Source: Planctomycetota bacterium | Lineage (GTDB): Bacteria; Planctomycetota; Planctomycetia; Pirellulales; UBA1268 | DNA: 36,970 nucleotides | Direction: 5' to 3' | NCBI GenBank assembly: GCA_014238855.1 | Contig: JABAAH010000016.1 | Coordinates: 17,639 to 54,608, forward strand | Shown here: positions 1-6,153 of the stretch, in pieces | Layout: every line of letters starts with the position of its first letter | How positions within the stretch are numbered: the first letter of the stretch is position 1 | The notes under the pieces: model-generated | Databases searched by the model: none | The model's input: only the letters and a program-made list of their open reading frames with translations | Told to the model about the DNA's origin: nothing | Made by a program: the position numbers and the translations under genes

Positions 1-22
1 GGTTCAAATCCCATCAGCAGCT
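1..22 (+). tRNA. tRNA 3' end (partial), probably tRNA-Thr
   Basis: Only the T-loop, the 3' half of the T-stem and the acceptor 3' strand are present. The T-loop TTCAAAT (3-9) is followed by CCCAT and then by an acceptor strand CAGCAGC (15-21) with a T discriminator at 22; no CCA is encoded. The complementary 5' end would read GCTGCTG, which fits many bacterial tRNA-Thr genes, and tRNA-Thr is a common upstream neighbour of tuf. The anticodon lies outside the window, so the isotype is an inference. A short hairpin (GCCGT/ACGGC, 25-37) followed by TTT comes right after. Confidence 0.7.
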
Positions 23-199
23 CTGCCGTACTACGGCTTTATGATTTATAATTTGAAAGTTGATGTCCGTTTTTAACAAATTGACGGTACACTAGTGTTC
101 CGGTTCGTAGCCGAGATAGAATAATTTTGAAGTTTTTTACAACAGGCAGGTCACACGATTCTGCTTCCCCTTCAATGAGGAAAGGCCGAGGAAAAGAGC

Positions 200-1399
200 A
201 TGGCTAAGGATACTTTTGAGCGAACAAAACCCCACGTGAACGTCGGCACGATCGGGCACATTGACCATGGGAAAACGACGCTCACCGGTGCCCTTGTCGC
301 CGTGCAGGCGGCAAAGAACTTGGCCGAAGCCAAGAGCTACGCAGACATTGCAAAGGGTGGAACTGTTCGAGATGAAACGAAGACGGTGACCATCGCTGTT
401 AGCCACGTCGAATACCAATCTGAAAAGCGGCACTACGCTCATATTGATTGCCCTGGGCATGCCGACTTTGTGAAGAACATGATTACTGGCGCGGCTCAGA
501 TGGATGGTGCTATTCTGGTTGTCAGTGCTGCTGATGGTCCTATGCCACAAACACGCGAACACATTCTGCTGGCTCGTCAGGTGGGTGTTCCAGCATTAGT
601 TGTATTTCTGAATAAAGTTGATTTGGTCGATGACCCCGAACTGCTCGACCTTGTCGAAATGGAAATCCGTGAACTGCTTACTAAGTATGGATATGATGGC
701 GATGAAATCCCGATTATCCGTGGTGCCAGTAAACCCGCTTACGACAGCCCCGCTGATCCTGAAGCAAACAAGTGCATTGCAGATCTCTTAGATGCTGTCG
801 ATGCCCATATTCCTGAACCAGAGCGCGAACTTGATAAACCGTTTCTCATGGCAATCGAAGATGTTTTTTCGATTGAGGGTCGCGGAACTGTCGCGACAGG
901 GAGAATTGAGCGTGGTGTGGTCAATGTCGGCGATGAAGTTGAAATTGTCGGCCTGAAAGAAAAAGCTGACAAAACGACTGTCACTGGCGTTGAAATGTTC
1001 AAAAAAGTTTTGGATAGCGGTCAGGCCGGTGACAATGTCGGCTGCCTACTCCGAGGAATTAATCGTGATGCGATTGAACGAGGTCAAGTCCTCGCCAAGC
1101 CGGGCTCGATTAAGCCACACATGAAGTTTGAGTGTGAGGTTTATGTTCTTTCGAAAGAAGAGGGTGGCCGCCATACACCATTCTTTGCTGGCTATCGTCC
1201 TCAGTTCTACTTTAGAACAACCGATGTAACGGGAGCAACAAAATTGATGGGTGGAGTCGAAATGGTTTCACCTGGCGACAACGTCACGATGGAAGTTGAG
1301 TTGATGGTACCGATTGCAATCGATGACGGTGTTCGTTTTGCTATTCGTGAAGGCGGCCGAACCGTCGGATCTGGGGTTGTTACGAAGATTCTTGACTAG
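200..1399 (+). CDS. tuf: Translation elongation factor Tu
   Basis: GTPase that carries aminoacyl-tRNA to the ribosome in the cytoplasm. The 399-residue length is normal for the family. The P-loop GHIDHGKT is at residues 19-26, DCPGH (catalytic His87, equivalent to E. coli His84) at 83-87, the NKVD base-recognition motif lies near 138, and domains 2 and 3 are complete ([27 protein letters not shown]; end [14 protein letters not shown]). Odd point: switch I reads [16 protein letters not shown] instead of the usual PEEKARGITINT. The Mg-coordinating Thr appears kept (T64), but the RGITI core is not. I believe this is a lineage trait of planctomycetes. The start ATG is preceded by purine-rich GAGGAAAGG. 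In the 177-nt gap to the tRNA there is a TTGACG at 81-86 and a TAGAAT at 117-122, but they are not correctly spaced as one promoter. Confidence 0.99.
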   Translation: MAKDTFERTKPHVNVGTIGHIDHGKTTLTGALVAVQAAKNLAEAKSYADIAKGGTVRDETKTVTIAVSHVEYQSEKRHYAHIDCPGHADFVKNMITGAAQMDGAILVVSAADGPMPQTREHILLARQVGVPALVVFLNKVDLVDDPELLDLVEMEIRELLTKYGYDGDEIPIIRGASKPAYDSPADPEANKCIADLLDAVDAHIPEPERELDKPFLMAIEDVFSIEGRGTVATGRIERGVVNVGDEVEIVGLKEKADKTTVTGVEMFKKVLDSGQAGDNVGCLLRGINRDAIERGQVLAKPGSIKPHMKFECEVYVLSKEEGGRHTPFFAGYRPQFYFRTTDVTGATKLMGGVEMVSPGDNVTMEVELMVPIAIDDGVRFAIREGGRTVGSGVVTKILD

Positions 1400-1461
1400 G
1401 TTCTCGACGCCTGATTTGTGTGATGACCAGAACTGCTGGCATCGTGAAAAAGTTACTCGTG

Positions 1462-1485
1462 CGGGGCTCGGGAAACCGAGCCCCG
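1462..1485 (+). terminator. Strong GC-rich hairpin between tuf and tRNA-Trp
   Basis: A perfect 10-bp stem (CGGGGCTCGG paired with CCGAGCCCCG) closed by a GAAA tetraloop lies 62 nt after the tuf stop and 9 nt before tRNA-Trp. It is followed by TCCTT rather than a T-run, so it may be a pausing, Rho-assisted or RNA-processing element rather than a classical intrinsic terminator. Confidence 0.55.
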
Positions 1486-1494
1486 TCCTTCCAC

Positions 1495-1567
1495 AGGGGT
1501 GTAGCTCAATTGGCAGAGCGCTGGTCTCCAAAACCAGAGGTTGCGAGTTCGATTCCCGCCGCCCCTG
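1495..1567 (+). tRNA. trnW: tRNA-Trp (anticodon CCA)
   Basis: A complete 73-nt cloverleaf. The acceptor AGGGGTG pairs with CGCCCCT (one G-T wobble) with discriminator G, the D-arm reads AGCTCAATTGGCAGAGC, the anticodon arm CTGGT-CTCCAAA-ACCAG gives anticodon CCA, and the T-loop is TTCGATT. One A-C mismatch lies in the T-stem (A1546/C1556). CCA is not encoded. The tuf-trnW-secE-nusG order is widespread in bacteria, although rpmG, often found between trnW and secE, is absent here. Confidence 0.97.
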
Positions 1568-1729
1568 CTTACCGTCCTTCGTCCGCAAACCAAACTACAC
1601 TTAAGCCTTGGAACAGCAAAAACTAGGGGACTTATAGGAACCGGCTGTATTCAGAGAACCGTTATTGGTAGAAATTTTTGGATCAATTGAATTCGCAAAC
1701 CTTTTGTTTATAGGCAGAATTAAAACCAC

Positions 1730-2188
1730 ATGGCAGGAACACAACCACCAGCTGCAACCTTCTTGAGAGCGCTTCTTAGTTTTTCGCTCTACAAGCGTCA
1801 GCAGGGTCGAGTCGCTCGTCAAGTGACGTTTGCGGCAGTCGCGATCGCCATAGCAATTGGTGTTTGGAGACTTGCTCAGCTTCTGCCTCTCTGGCTGGGC
1901 GGCGATGCAAGCAGCTCACTGAATGATGATTTAGGCATTATGCGATTCCTTGCACCCTGTATCTTACTCGCCGTTGGCGTGTGGGTGAGCTTCCGAATGG
2001 TCAATACACCAAGTGTTGCAGATTTTCTTATTGCCGTTGAAACTGAGATGACAAAGGTTTCTTGGCCAACACGGGATGAGGTTATCCGCAGCTCGATCGT
2101 AGTCATTTTTCTGATTTTTACACTAGCTGGTATTCTCGCTGTATACGATCTTTTCTGGTGGTTTGTCCTCCGCGCCCTCCAAGGCTAG
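1730..2188 (+). CDS. secE: Preprotein translocase subunit SecE
   Basis: Essential small subunit that clamps SecY in the inner-membrane translocon. The family signature is in the C-terminal half: an amphipathic helix with ETEMTKVSWPTRDEV (about residues 104-118) followed by TM3 (about 121-146). Two further hydrophobic segments precede it (about 31-52 and 70-90), giving a 152-residue three-TM form, longer than the one-TM SecE of many Gram-positives and similar to E. coli in layout. It sits directly upstream of nusG. There is no Shine-Dalgarno before the ATG. A weak promoter-like pair, TTGAAT (1687-1692) and TATAGG (1709-1714) with 16-bp spacing, would give a very short leader; this is tentative. 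Confidence 0.96.
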   Translation: MAGTQPPAATFLRALLSFSLYKRQQGRVARQVTFAAVAIAIAIGVWRLAQLLPLWLGGDASSSLNDDLGIMRFLAPCILLAVGVWVSFRMVNTPSVADFLIAVETEMTKVSWPTRDEVIRSSIVVIFLIFTLAGILAVYDLFWWFVLRALQG

Positions 2189-2239
2189 GAATCAACGTAA
2201 CGATATCGAAACATCCTCAAGACCATTTCACGAATAGCA

Positions 2240-3061
2240 ATGCAAGATAACGAAACTGAGCCGACACCAACCGATGAAATTCAAGATGGCTCCGAGTCAG
2301 CCGCCTTGGAACAACCGCAAACTACGGAATCAAGCCGCAGTAATCAGATAACGCATGACTTGGCTACTGATAAGGAAGCGGCTTCACCTGAAAAAGCACC
2401 GGTTTTAGAAGATGACGAAGATGACGGACCAGTCGAACTTGAAGATCCATTTTCTGGCAACGAAAATGCAAAGCCCGTCATGCTGGATGGTGAAGAAGAA
2501 GAGGCCGAAGAAGCAGCACCAGTAACCGTTGAGATGGACTGGTACATCCTCAAGGTGCAGAGCAATCGAGAAGACTCCATCCGAGAGACTCTTCAACGAC
2601 GTATTGCAATGCAGGGCATGGATCAATGTTTTGGCGAAGTTATCGTGCCAAAAGAACAAGTTACGGAATTCAAGAGCGGGAAAAAGCGGATTGTTCAGCG
2701 AAAGCTTTACCCCGGCTACATTCTTGTAAACATGATTCTGAATGACGAAACCTGGTTTCTTGTGCGTGAAACAGGTGGAATTGGCGACTTTACCGGATCT
2801 GGAGGGAAGCCTAGCCCGATGTTGCCTCAAGATGTTGCAAAACTGCTGAATAAGGGTGAGGAGAAGACCGAGGAAACGCCAAAGCTAAAAATTAACTTTA
2901 AAAAGGGTGATCGCGTCAAAATCAATGAGGGCACCTTCGAAAACTTTGAAGGTGAAGTTGAGCAGATTGACGAAGCGAACGGCCGTGTCACTGTTATGCT
3001 GAGTATTTTCGGTCGCTCGACACCCGTTGATATTGAGTACTGGCAGATTGAAACGGTTTAA
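2240..3061 (+). CDS. nusG: Transcription termination/antitermination factor NusG, with long acidic N-terminal extension
   Basis: Binds the RNA polymerase clamp and links it to Rho or the ribosome. The NGN domain begins at MDWYILKVQSNRE (residue 99) and contains RKLYPGYILVNM; the KOW domain (KKGDRVKINEG...VMLSIFGRSTPVDI) ends the protein at 273. Residues 1-98 form an extra region rich in E, D, S and T with runs such as EDDEDDGPVELEDP and GEEEEAEEAAP, probably disordered. A second possible start is the ATG at 2534 (M99). I keep the long form because the acidic segment stays in frame with no stop and has coding-like composition; neither start has a clear Shine-Dalgarno. The NGN-KOW linker loop is also unusual (GDFTGSGGKPSPM). 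Confidence 0.96.
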   Translation: MQDNETEPTPTDEIQDGSESAALEQPQTTESSRSNQITHDLATDKEAASPEKAPVLEDDEDDGPVELEDPFSGNENAKPVMLDGEEEEAEEAAPVTVEMDWYILKVQSNREDSIRETLQRRIAMQGMDQCFGEVIVPKEQVTEFKSGKKRIVQRKLYPGYILVNMILNDETWFLVRETGGIGDFTGSGGKPSPMLPQDVAKLLNKGEEKTEETPKLKINFKKGDRVKINEGTFENFEGEVEQIDEANGRVTVMLSIFGRSTPVDIEYWQIETV

Positions 3062-3134
3062 GAACTCGAAAGCGTTTTTGATCTTAACTATGTTCTGTTA
3101 CTCAGGCTAGAAGCCTCCTTTCCAAGAGGATTAT

Positions 3135-3193
3135 GTCCACTTGCGTACATGGGTGTCTCCTGCAGTCCCATGTCCCTAAATGTACAACTGGAC
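3135..3193 (+). promoter_or_regulatory. Nested inverted repeats between nusG and rplK
   Basis: The outer arms GTCCA-c-TTG-cg-TACA (3135-3149) and TGTA-CAA-c-TGGAC (3181-3193) pair with one mismatch and a small bulge. An inner pair, ACATGGG (3147-3153) with CCCATGT (3167-3173), shares residues 3147-3149 with the outer stem, so the two pairings partly compete. A smaller hairpin AGGCT-AGA-AGCCT (3104-3116) lies just upstream. It could be a leader or processing structure; its function is not known from the sequence. Confidence 0.4.
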
Positions 3194-3222
3194 AGTTTTA
3201 CACAAAAAACACCCTAGGGGCT

Positions 3223-3250
3223 TTGACAGGAACGAATTTAGCAGGATGAT
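3223..3250 (+). promoter_or_regulatory. Candidate sigma-70-type promoter for rplK
   Basis: A perfect -35 hexamer TTGACA (3223-3228) is followed at 16 bp by GATGAT (3245-3250), four of six matches to TATAAT. It is placed 43 nt upstream of the rplK start. The -10 is weak, so confidence is moderate. If it is real, the nested repeats at 3135-3193 lie upstream of this start site and belong only to the read-through nusG transcript. Confidence 0.4.
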
Positions 3251-3293
3251 AGAACTCACAATATTGTGGAAAAACGTATAAGGATTTGCACTG

Positions 3294-3719
3294 ATGGCAA
3301 AAAAGGTAACAGGTCAAGCAAAATTTCAGGTGCCAGGTGGTCAAGCGACTCCTGCTCCTCCAGTTGGTACCTCGCTCGGTCGATTTGGTATTAATCTCGG
3401 TCAGTTCGTTCAACAATTCAACGATAAGACCAAAGAGGCTGGTGGCATGCCTATTCCTGTGGTTGTTACCGTCTACAACGATCGATCGTTTGATTTTGTT
3501 ACAAAAAGTCCCCCAGCGGCGGCTTTATTAAAAAAGGCAGCTGGCCTTGCCAAAGGTTCTGGCGTTCCGAACAAGGATAAAGTCGGCAAGGTGTCGGTGA
3601 ATCAATTAGACGAGATCGTCAAAATGAAGTCGGCTGACCTTAATGCTCGAGATGACGAGCATGCCCGTCGAATGATTGCCGGAACAGCCCGTAGTATGGG
3701 CATTACTGTCGAAGGTTGA
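3294..3719 (+). CDS. rplK: 50S ribosomal protein L11
   Basis: Component of the GTPase-associated centre of the 50S subunit and the binding partner of 23S rRNA helix 43/44. The 141-residue length is standard. The N-terminal domain carries [16 protein letters not shown] (20-35) and the C-terminal RNA-binding domain ends in [13 protein letters not shown]. Compared with E. coli (PPVGPALGQQGVNI), Pro26 is Thr and the following loop is changed; this is the thiostrepton-contact region. AAGGA lies 10 nt before the ATG. Neighbours are nusG upstream and rplA downstream, as in most bacteria. Confidence 0.98.
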   Translation: MAKKVTGQAKFQVPGGQATPAPPVGTSLGRFGINLGQFVQQFNDKTKEAGGMPIPVVVTVYNDRSFDFVTKSPPAAALLKKAAGLAKGSGVPNKDKVGKVSVNQLDEIVKMKSADLNARDDEHARRMIAGTARSMGITVEG

Positions 3720-3750
3720 AAATCGAAAGAAACCTGCAATAGTATAAGAT

Positions 3751-3817
3751 TCTCGAAAGCAGAAACTTCGTTGGATTAGCACTGCACGAACGTTTTTCGA
3801 GAACTGCGGCAGCGCAG
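3751..3817 (+). promoter_or_regulatory. Composite stem-loop in the rplK-rplA gap
   Basis: A long imperfect stem: TCTCGAAA (3751-3758) pairs with TTTCGAGA (3795-3802). Then, after a 5-nt left-hand bulge (GCAGA), AAC pairs with GTT and TTCGT with ACGAA, with a single C bulge at 3791 and a 14-nt apical loop. That makes 16 base pairs in total. A second GC-rich hairpin, CTGCG-GCAG-CGCAG (3804-3817), follows directly. The gap is 170 nt, long for rplK-rplA. A stem with an asymmetric internal bulge is the general shape recognised by L1 on mRNA, so autogenous control by L1 is a testable idea, not a demonstrated fact. Confidence 0.5.
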
Positions 3818-3889
3818 AGCGAATACAGCTTAAAACCTGTCACAAAACATTTATACCCAATTAACATCTCTATTACAGAGGAATCGAAA

Positions 3890-4570
3890 GTGCGACTCAC
3901 CAAACGCATGAAAACTGCTCTCGCCGCAAAACCGGCTGATGACGCCTTGCTTCCACTCTCAGAAGCTGTTGAAACGCTCAAAAAGTTTCCGCCAACAAAG
4001 TTTGATCAAACAGTTGAAATCCATATTCGGCTCGGAATTGACCCCAAACAGGCTGATCAGATTGTGCGCGGATCAATTGTTCTTCCGCACGGAATCGGTA
4101 AATCAAAGCGAGTTATTGTCTTCGCCAAGGGAAATCTTGCTGACGACGCAACTGCTGCTGGAGCCGAAGAAGTTGGCGGCGATGATCTTGCAAAAAAAAT
4201 CAAAGGTGGCTGGACTGATTTCGATGTTTGTATTGCTGCTCCAGATATGATGGGCCTTGTTGGTCCTCTTGGAAAAGTTTTAGGTCCACGAGGACTCATG
4301 CCAAGCCCTCGTGCTGGCACTGTTACTGCTGATATTTCCAAAACTGTAAAAGAGTACAAAGCCGGCAAAGTTGAATTTCGAAATGATCCAACTGGCATCA
4401 TTCATGCTGCAGTCGGTAAAGCAAGTTTTGATAACGATAAACTTGTTGACAACATTCACGCGTTTCTTGAGCAGATTCGAAGCATGCAGCCAGCCGCCGT
4501 TCGAGGGCAGTACATTAAGACAGTTGCCATCTCTGCAACCATGTCGCCCGGTGTGATGGTAGCTGCTTAG
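3890..4570 (+). CDS. rplA: 50S ribosomal protein L1
   Basis: Two-domain protein of the L1 stalk that helps release deacylated tRNA from the E site, and in many bacteria a translational repressor of its own operon. It is 226 residues. The conserved [25 protein letters not shown] segment is in the middle and the typical end [14 protein letters not shown]...[13 protein letters not shown] is present. The start is GTG with AGAGGA 7 nt upstream; the N-terminus RLTKRMK fits the family. A structured element lies in the gap before it. Confidence 0.98.
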   Translation: MRLTKRMKTALAAKPADDALLPLSEAVETLKKFPPTKFDQTVEIHIRLGIDPKQADQIVRGSIVLPHGIGKSKRVIVFAKGNLADDATAAGAEEVGGDDLAKKIKGGWTDFDVCIAAPDMMGLVGPLGKVLGPRGLMPSPRAGTVTADISKTVKEYKAGKVEFRNDPTGIIHAAVGKASFDNDKLVDNIHAFLEQIRSMQPAAVRGQYIKTVAISATMSPGVMVAA

Positions 4571-4637
4571 TTTCTAAAATCGAATTTGTAACTCTTATTT
4601 CTCATTCAACGAACAAAACAAACATCGGAAGAAAACC

Positions 4638-5186
4638 ATGAGCAAACTTGTCAAACAACTCATGATGGATGATCTCAATTCTCGACTCCAAAATGTGGGA
4701 GATATCTTTGTTGTCTCACTTGGTCGCCTTGATGCTCAAAAAACGACTGAACTTAGGCTTACACTGCGAAAAAAGAACATTAGCCTTCAGTTGATAAAAA
4801 ATACACTCGCAAAGCGTGTCCTCGTAGAAACACCGCTTGCACCTGCCCTTGAGAATCTGAGTGGTATGCTGGCTCTTTGCTGGGGAGGTGAAGATGTTGT
4901 TGACCTGGCAAAGGAACTCAATCGCTTAGCATCACAGAGTGATTTTGAACAAATTGAGTGTCGTGGTGGTGCGATGGAAGGTGCGAGGCTCGATGCAGGT
5001 GATCTTGAAAAAGTCGCCAAGTGGCCCAATAGAACAGAGCAGTTATCTATTTTATCAGGCCAAATGCTATCAGTTGGTGCTGCAATATCTGGACAACTTA
5101 TTGGTGGTGGAAGCACGCTGGCTGGTCAGATTGCAAGTCGAGTAGACAAACTTGAGAACTCAGGTGATGAAGTCACCGCGGCTTAG
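4638..5186 (+). CDS. rplJ: 50S ribosomal protein L10
   Basis: Base of the ribosomal stalk: it binds 23S rRNA through its N-terminal domain and L7/L12 dimers through its C-terminal helix. The N-terminal domain (SKLVKQLMMDDLNSRLQNVGDIFVV; KNTLAKRVL) is clear and the C-terminal helical segment (GQIASRVDKLEN) follows. At 182 residues it is slightly longer than E. coli L10. GGAAG precedes the ATG by about 7 nt. The 67-nt gap to rplA shows no strong structure. Confidence 0.96.
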   Translation: MSKLVKQLMMDDLNSRLQNVGDIFVVSLGRLDAQKTTELRLTLRKKNISLQLIKNTLAKRVLVETPLAPALENLSGMLALCWGGEDVVDLAKELNRLASQSDFEQIECRGGAMEGARLDAGDLEKVAKWPNRTEQLSILSGQMLSVGAAISGQLIGGGSTLAGQIASRVDKLENSGDEVTAA

Positions 5187-5445
5187 GGTGATAAAAAAGC
5201 GGTACACGTTAGGAAATTTCATAAAAAATAGTCAAGTCCAGAATTTTTAGACTAGTTATTATAAAATTAAATGGTAAGAAAATAGGCTCGAGTATTTGTT
5301 GAAAAGGTAATACCTTAGTACCGCAAATTAAAAGTTAGAAACACGGATAAAACACTTCCCGGCGAATGCGTGACGGGAAAAATTCAGAACTACGCACATT
5401 TGAAGGCCAATACGGCCTATTTCTTGAGGGAAAGGATCGCGATCA
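5187..5445 (+). promoter_or_regulatory. Structured 259-nt gap between rplJ and rplL
   Basis: No gene seen. An AT-rich core contains TATTAT/TATAAA (5257-5265) without a good -35. Three hairpins follow: AAGGT-AAT-ACCTT (5304-5316), TTCCCG-N12-CGGGAA (5356-5379) and AGGCC-AATAC-GGCCT (5404-5418); the last ends 27 nt before the rplL ATG. L7/L12 is needed in several copies per ribosome, so a separate promoter or stabilising and translation-tuning leader for rplL is plausible but unproven. Confidence 0.4.
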
Positions 5446-5868
5446 ATGGCAACGGCTGAAGCAGTAGAGTCTACCCGGGAATTTTCGACAGATACGAAGG
5501 AACTCGGTGATCGTATCGTTGGCCTCACGTTGAAGGCGGCAAAGGAATTATCTGATTACCTCGATGAAGTTCATGGTATCCAGCCTGCTTCCAGTGGCGC
5601 CGTCATGGTCGCTGCCGCTGCAGGTGGAGACGGTGATGGAGAAGCCGCTGTTGAACAGACAGAGTTTGATGTTGTTTTGGAATCATTTGGTGACACCAAG
5701 ATAAGTGTCATTAAGGTGGTACGATCAGCAACTGGACTCGGCCTTAAGGAAGCTAAGGATCTTGTAGAGGGGGCTCCCGGCAAGGTCAAAGAAGGCATTT
5801 CGAAAGACGACGCTGAAAAGCTCCAGAAGGAACTGGAAGATGCTGGGGCAAAAGTCTCGGTAAAGTAG
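5446..5868 (+). CDS. rplL: 50S ribosomal protein L7/L12
   Basis: Multicopy stalk protein that recruits translational GTPases. The C-terminal domain is complete: [21 protein letters not shown]...[15 protein letters not shown]...[24 protein letters not shown] pattern. The hinge is [13 protein letters not shown]. The N-terminal dimerisation/L10-binding helix ([24 protein letters not shown]) is preceded by about 18 extra residues, making 140 aa against about 121 in E. coli. GAGGGAAAGGA precedes the ATG. Confidence 0.97.
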   Translation: MATAEAVESTREFSTDTKELGDRIVGLTLKAAKELSDYLDEVHGIQPASSGAVMVAAAAGGDGDGEAAVEQTEFDVVLESFGDTKISVIKVVRSATGLGLKEAKDLVEGAPGKVKEGISKDDAEKLQKELEDAGAKVSVK

Positions 5869-5903
5869 TTTCTCAGTTGTTTTTCCATTTTCCTGTGAAG
5901 CCA

Positions 5904-5932
5904 TTGGCGGCTTGGCAGTTAAACGGTATAGT
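5904..5932 (+). promoter_or_regulatory. Candidate promoter in the rplL-rpoB gap
   Basis: TTGGCG (5904-5909, four of six to TTGACA) and TATAGT (5927-5932, five of six to TATAAT) are spaced exactly 17 bp apart. The position would give a leader of about 215 nt for rpoBC, containing the hairpins listed next. It supports partly independent expression of rpoBC from the ribosomal protein genes. Confidence 0.5.
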
Positions 5933-5960
5933 ATTTGCGTGCATCCTTCCTGTTCCGAAC

Positions 5961-6018
5961 CCGCTCCGTGCGGTTTTCTTGTGTCTGACATTTTGATCAT
6001 CGCTGATCAACCGATGAT
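5961..6018 (+). promoter_or_regulatory. Leader hairpins upstream of rpoB
   Basis: CCGC-TCCGT-GCGG (5961-5973) is followed by TTTTCTT, which looks like a weak terminator or pause site. ATCATCG-N9-CGATGAT (5996-6018) is a perfect 7-bp stem. Both lie downstream of the candidate promoter, so an attenuation or autoregulatory leader is possible. The remaining ~135 nt to rpoB shows no further strong structure. Confidence 0.35.
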
Positions 6019-6153
6019 GTTTGCCCAGTATCGTTTCTATCGAGTTGAAAGCCGACGTTCTCCTTTCGCCCGAGACAATCGAAACATGCAGTGTTTCCCA
6101 GAATATTCGTAACTCAATTCGCTTAGTGTTTTCCCTTTAGGAGTGATTTGTCA

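Noticed and set aside
81..122. TTGACG and TAGAAT upstream of tuf as one promoter
   Set aside because: The spacing is about 30 bp, too long for a sigma-70 promoter.
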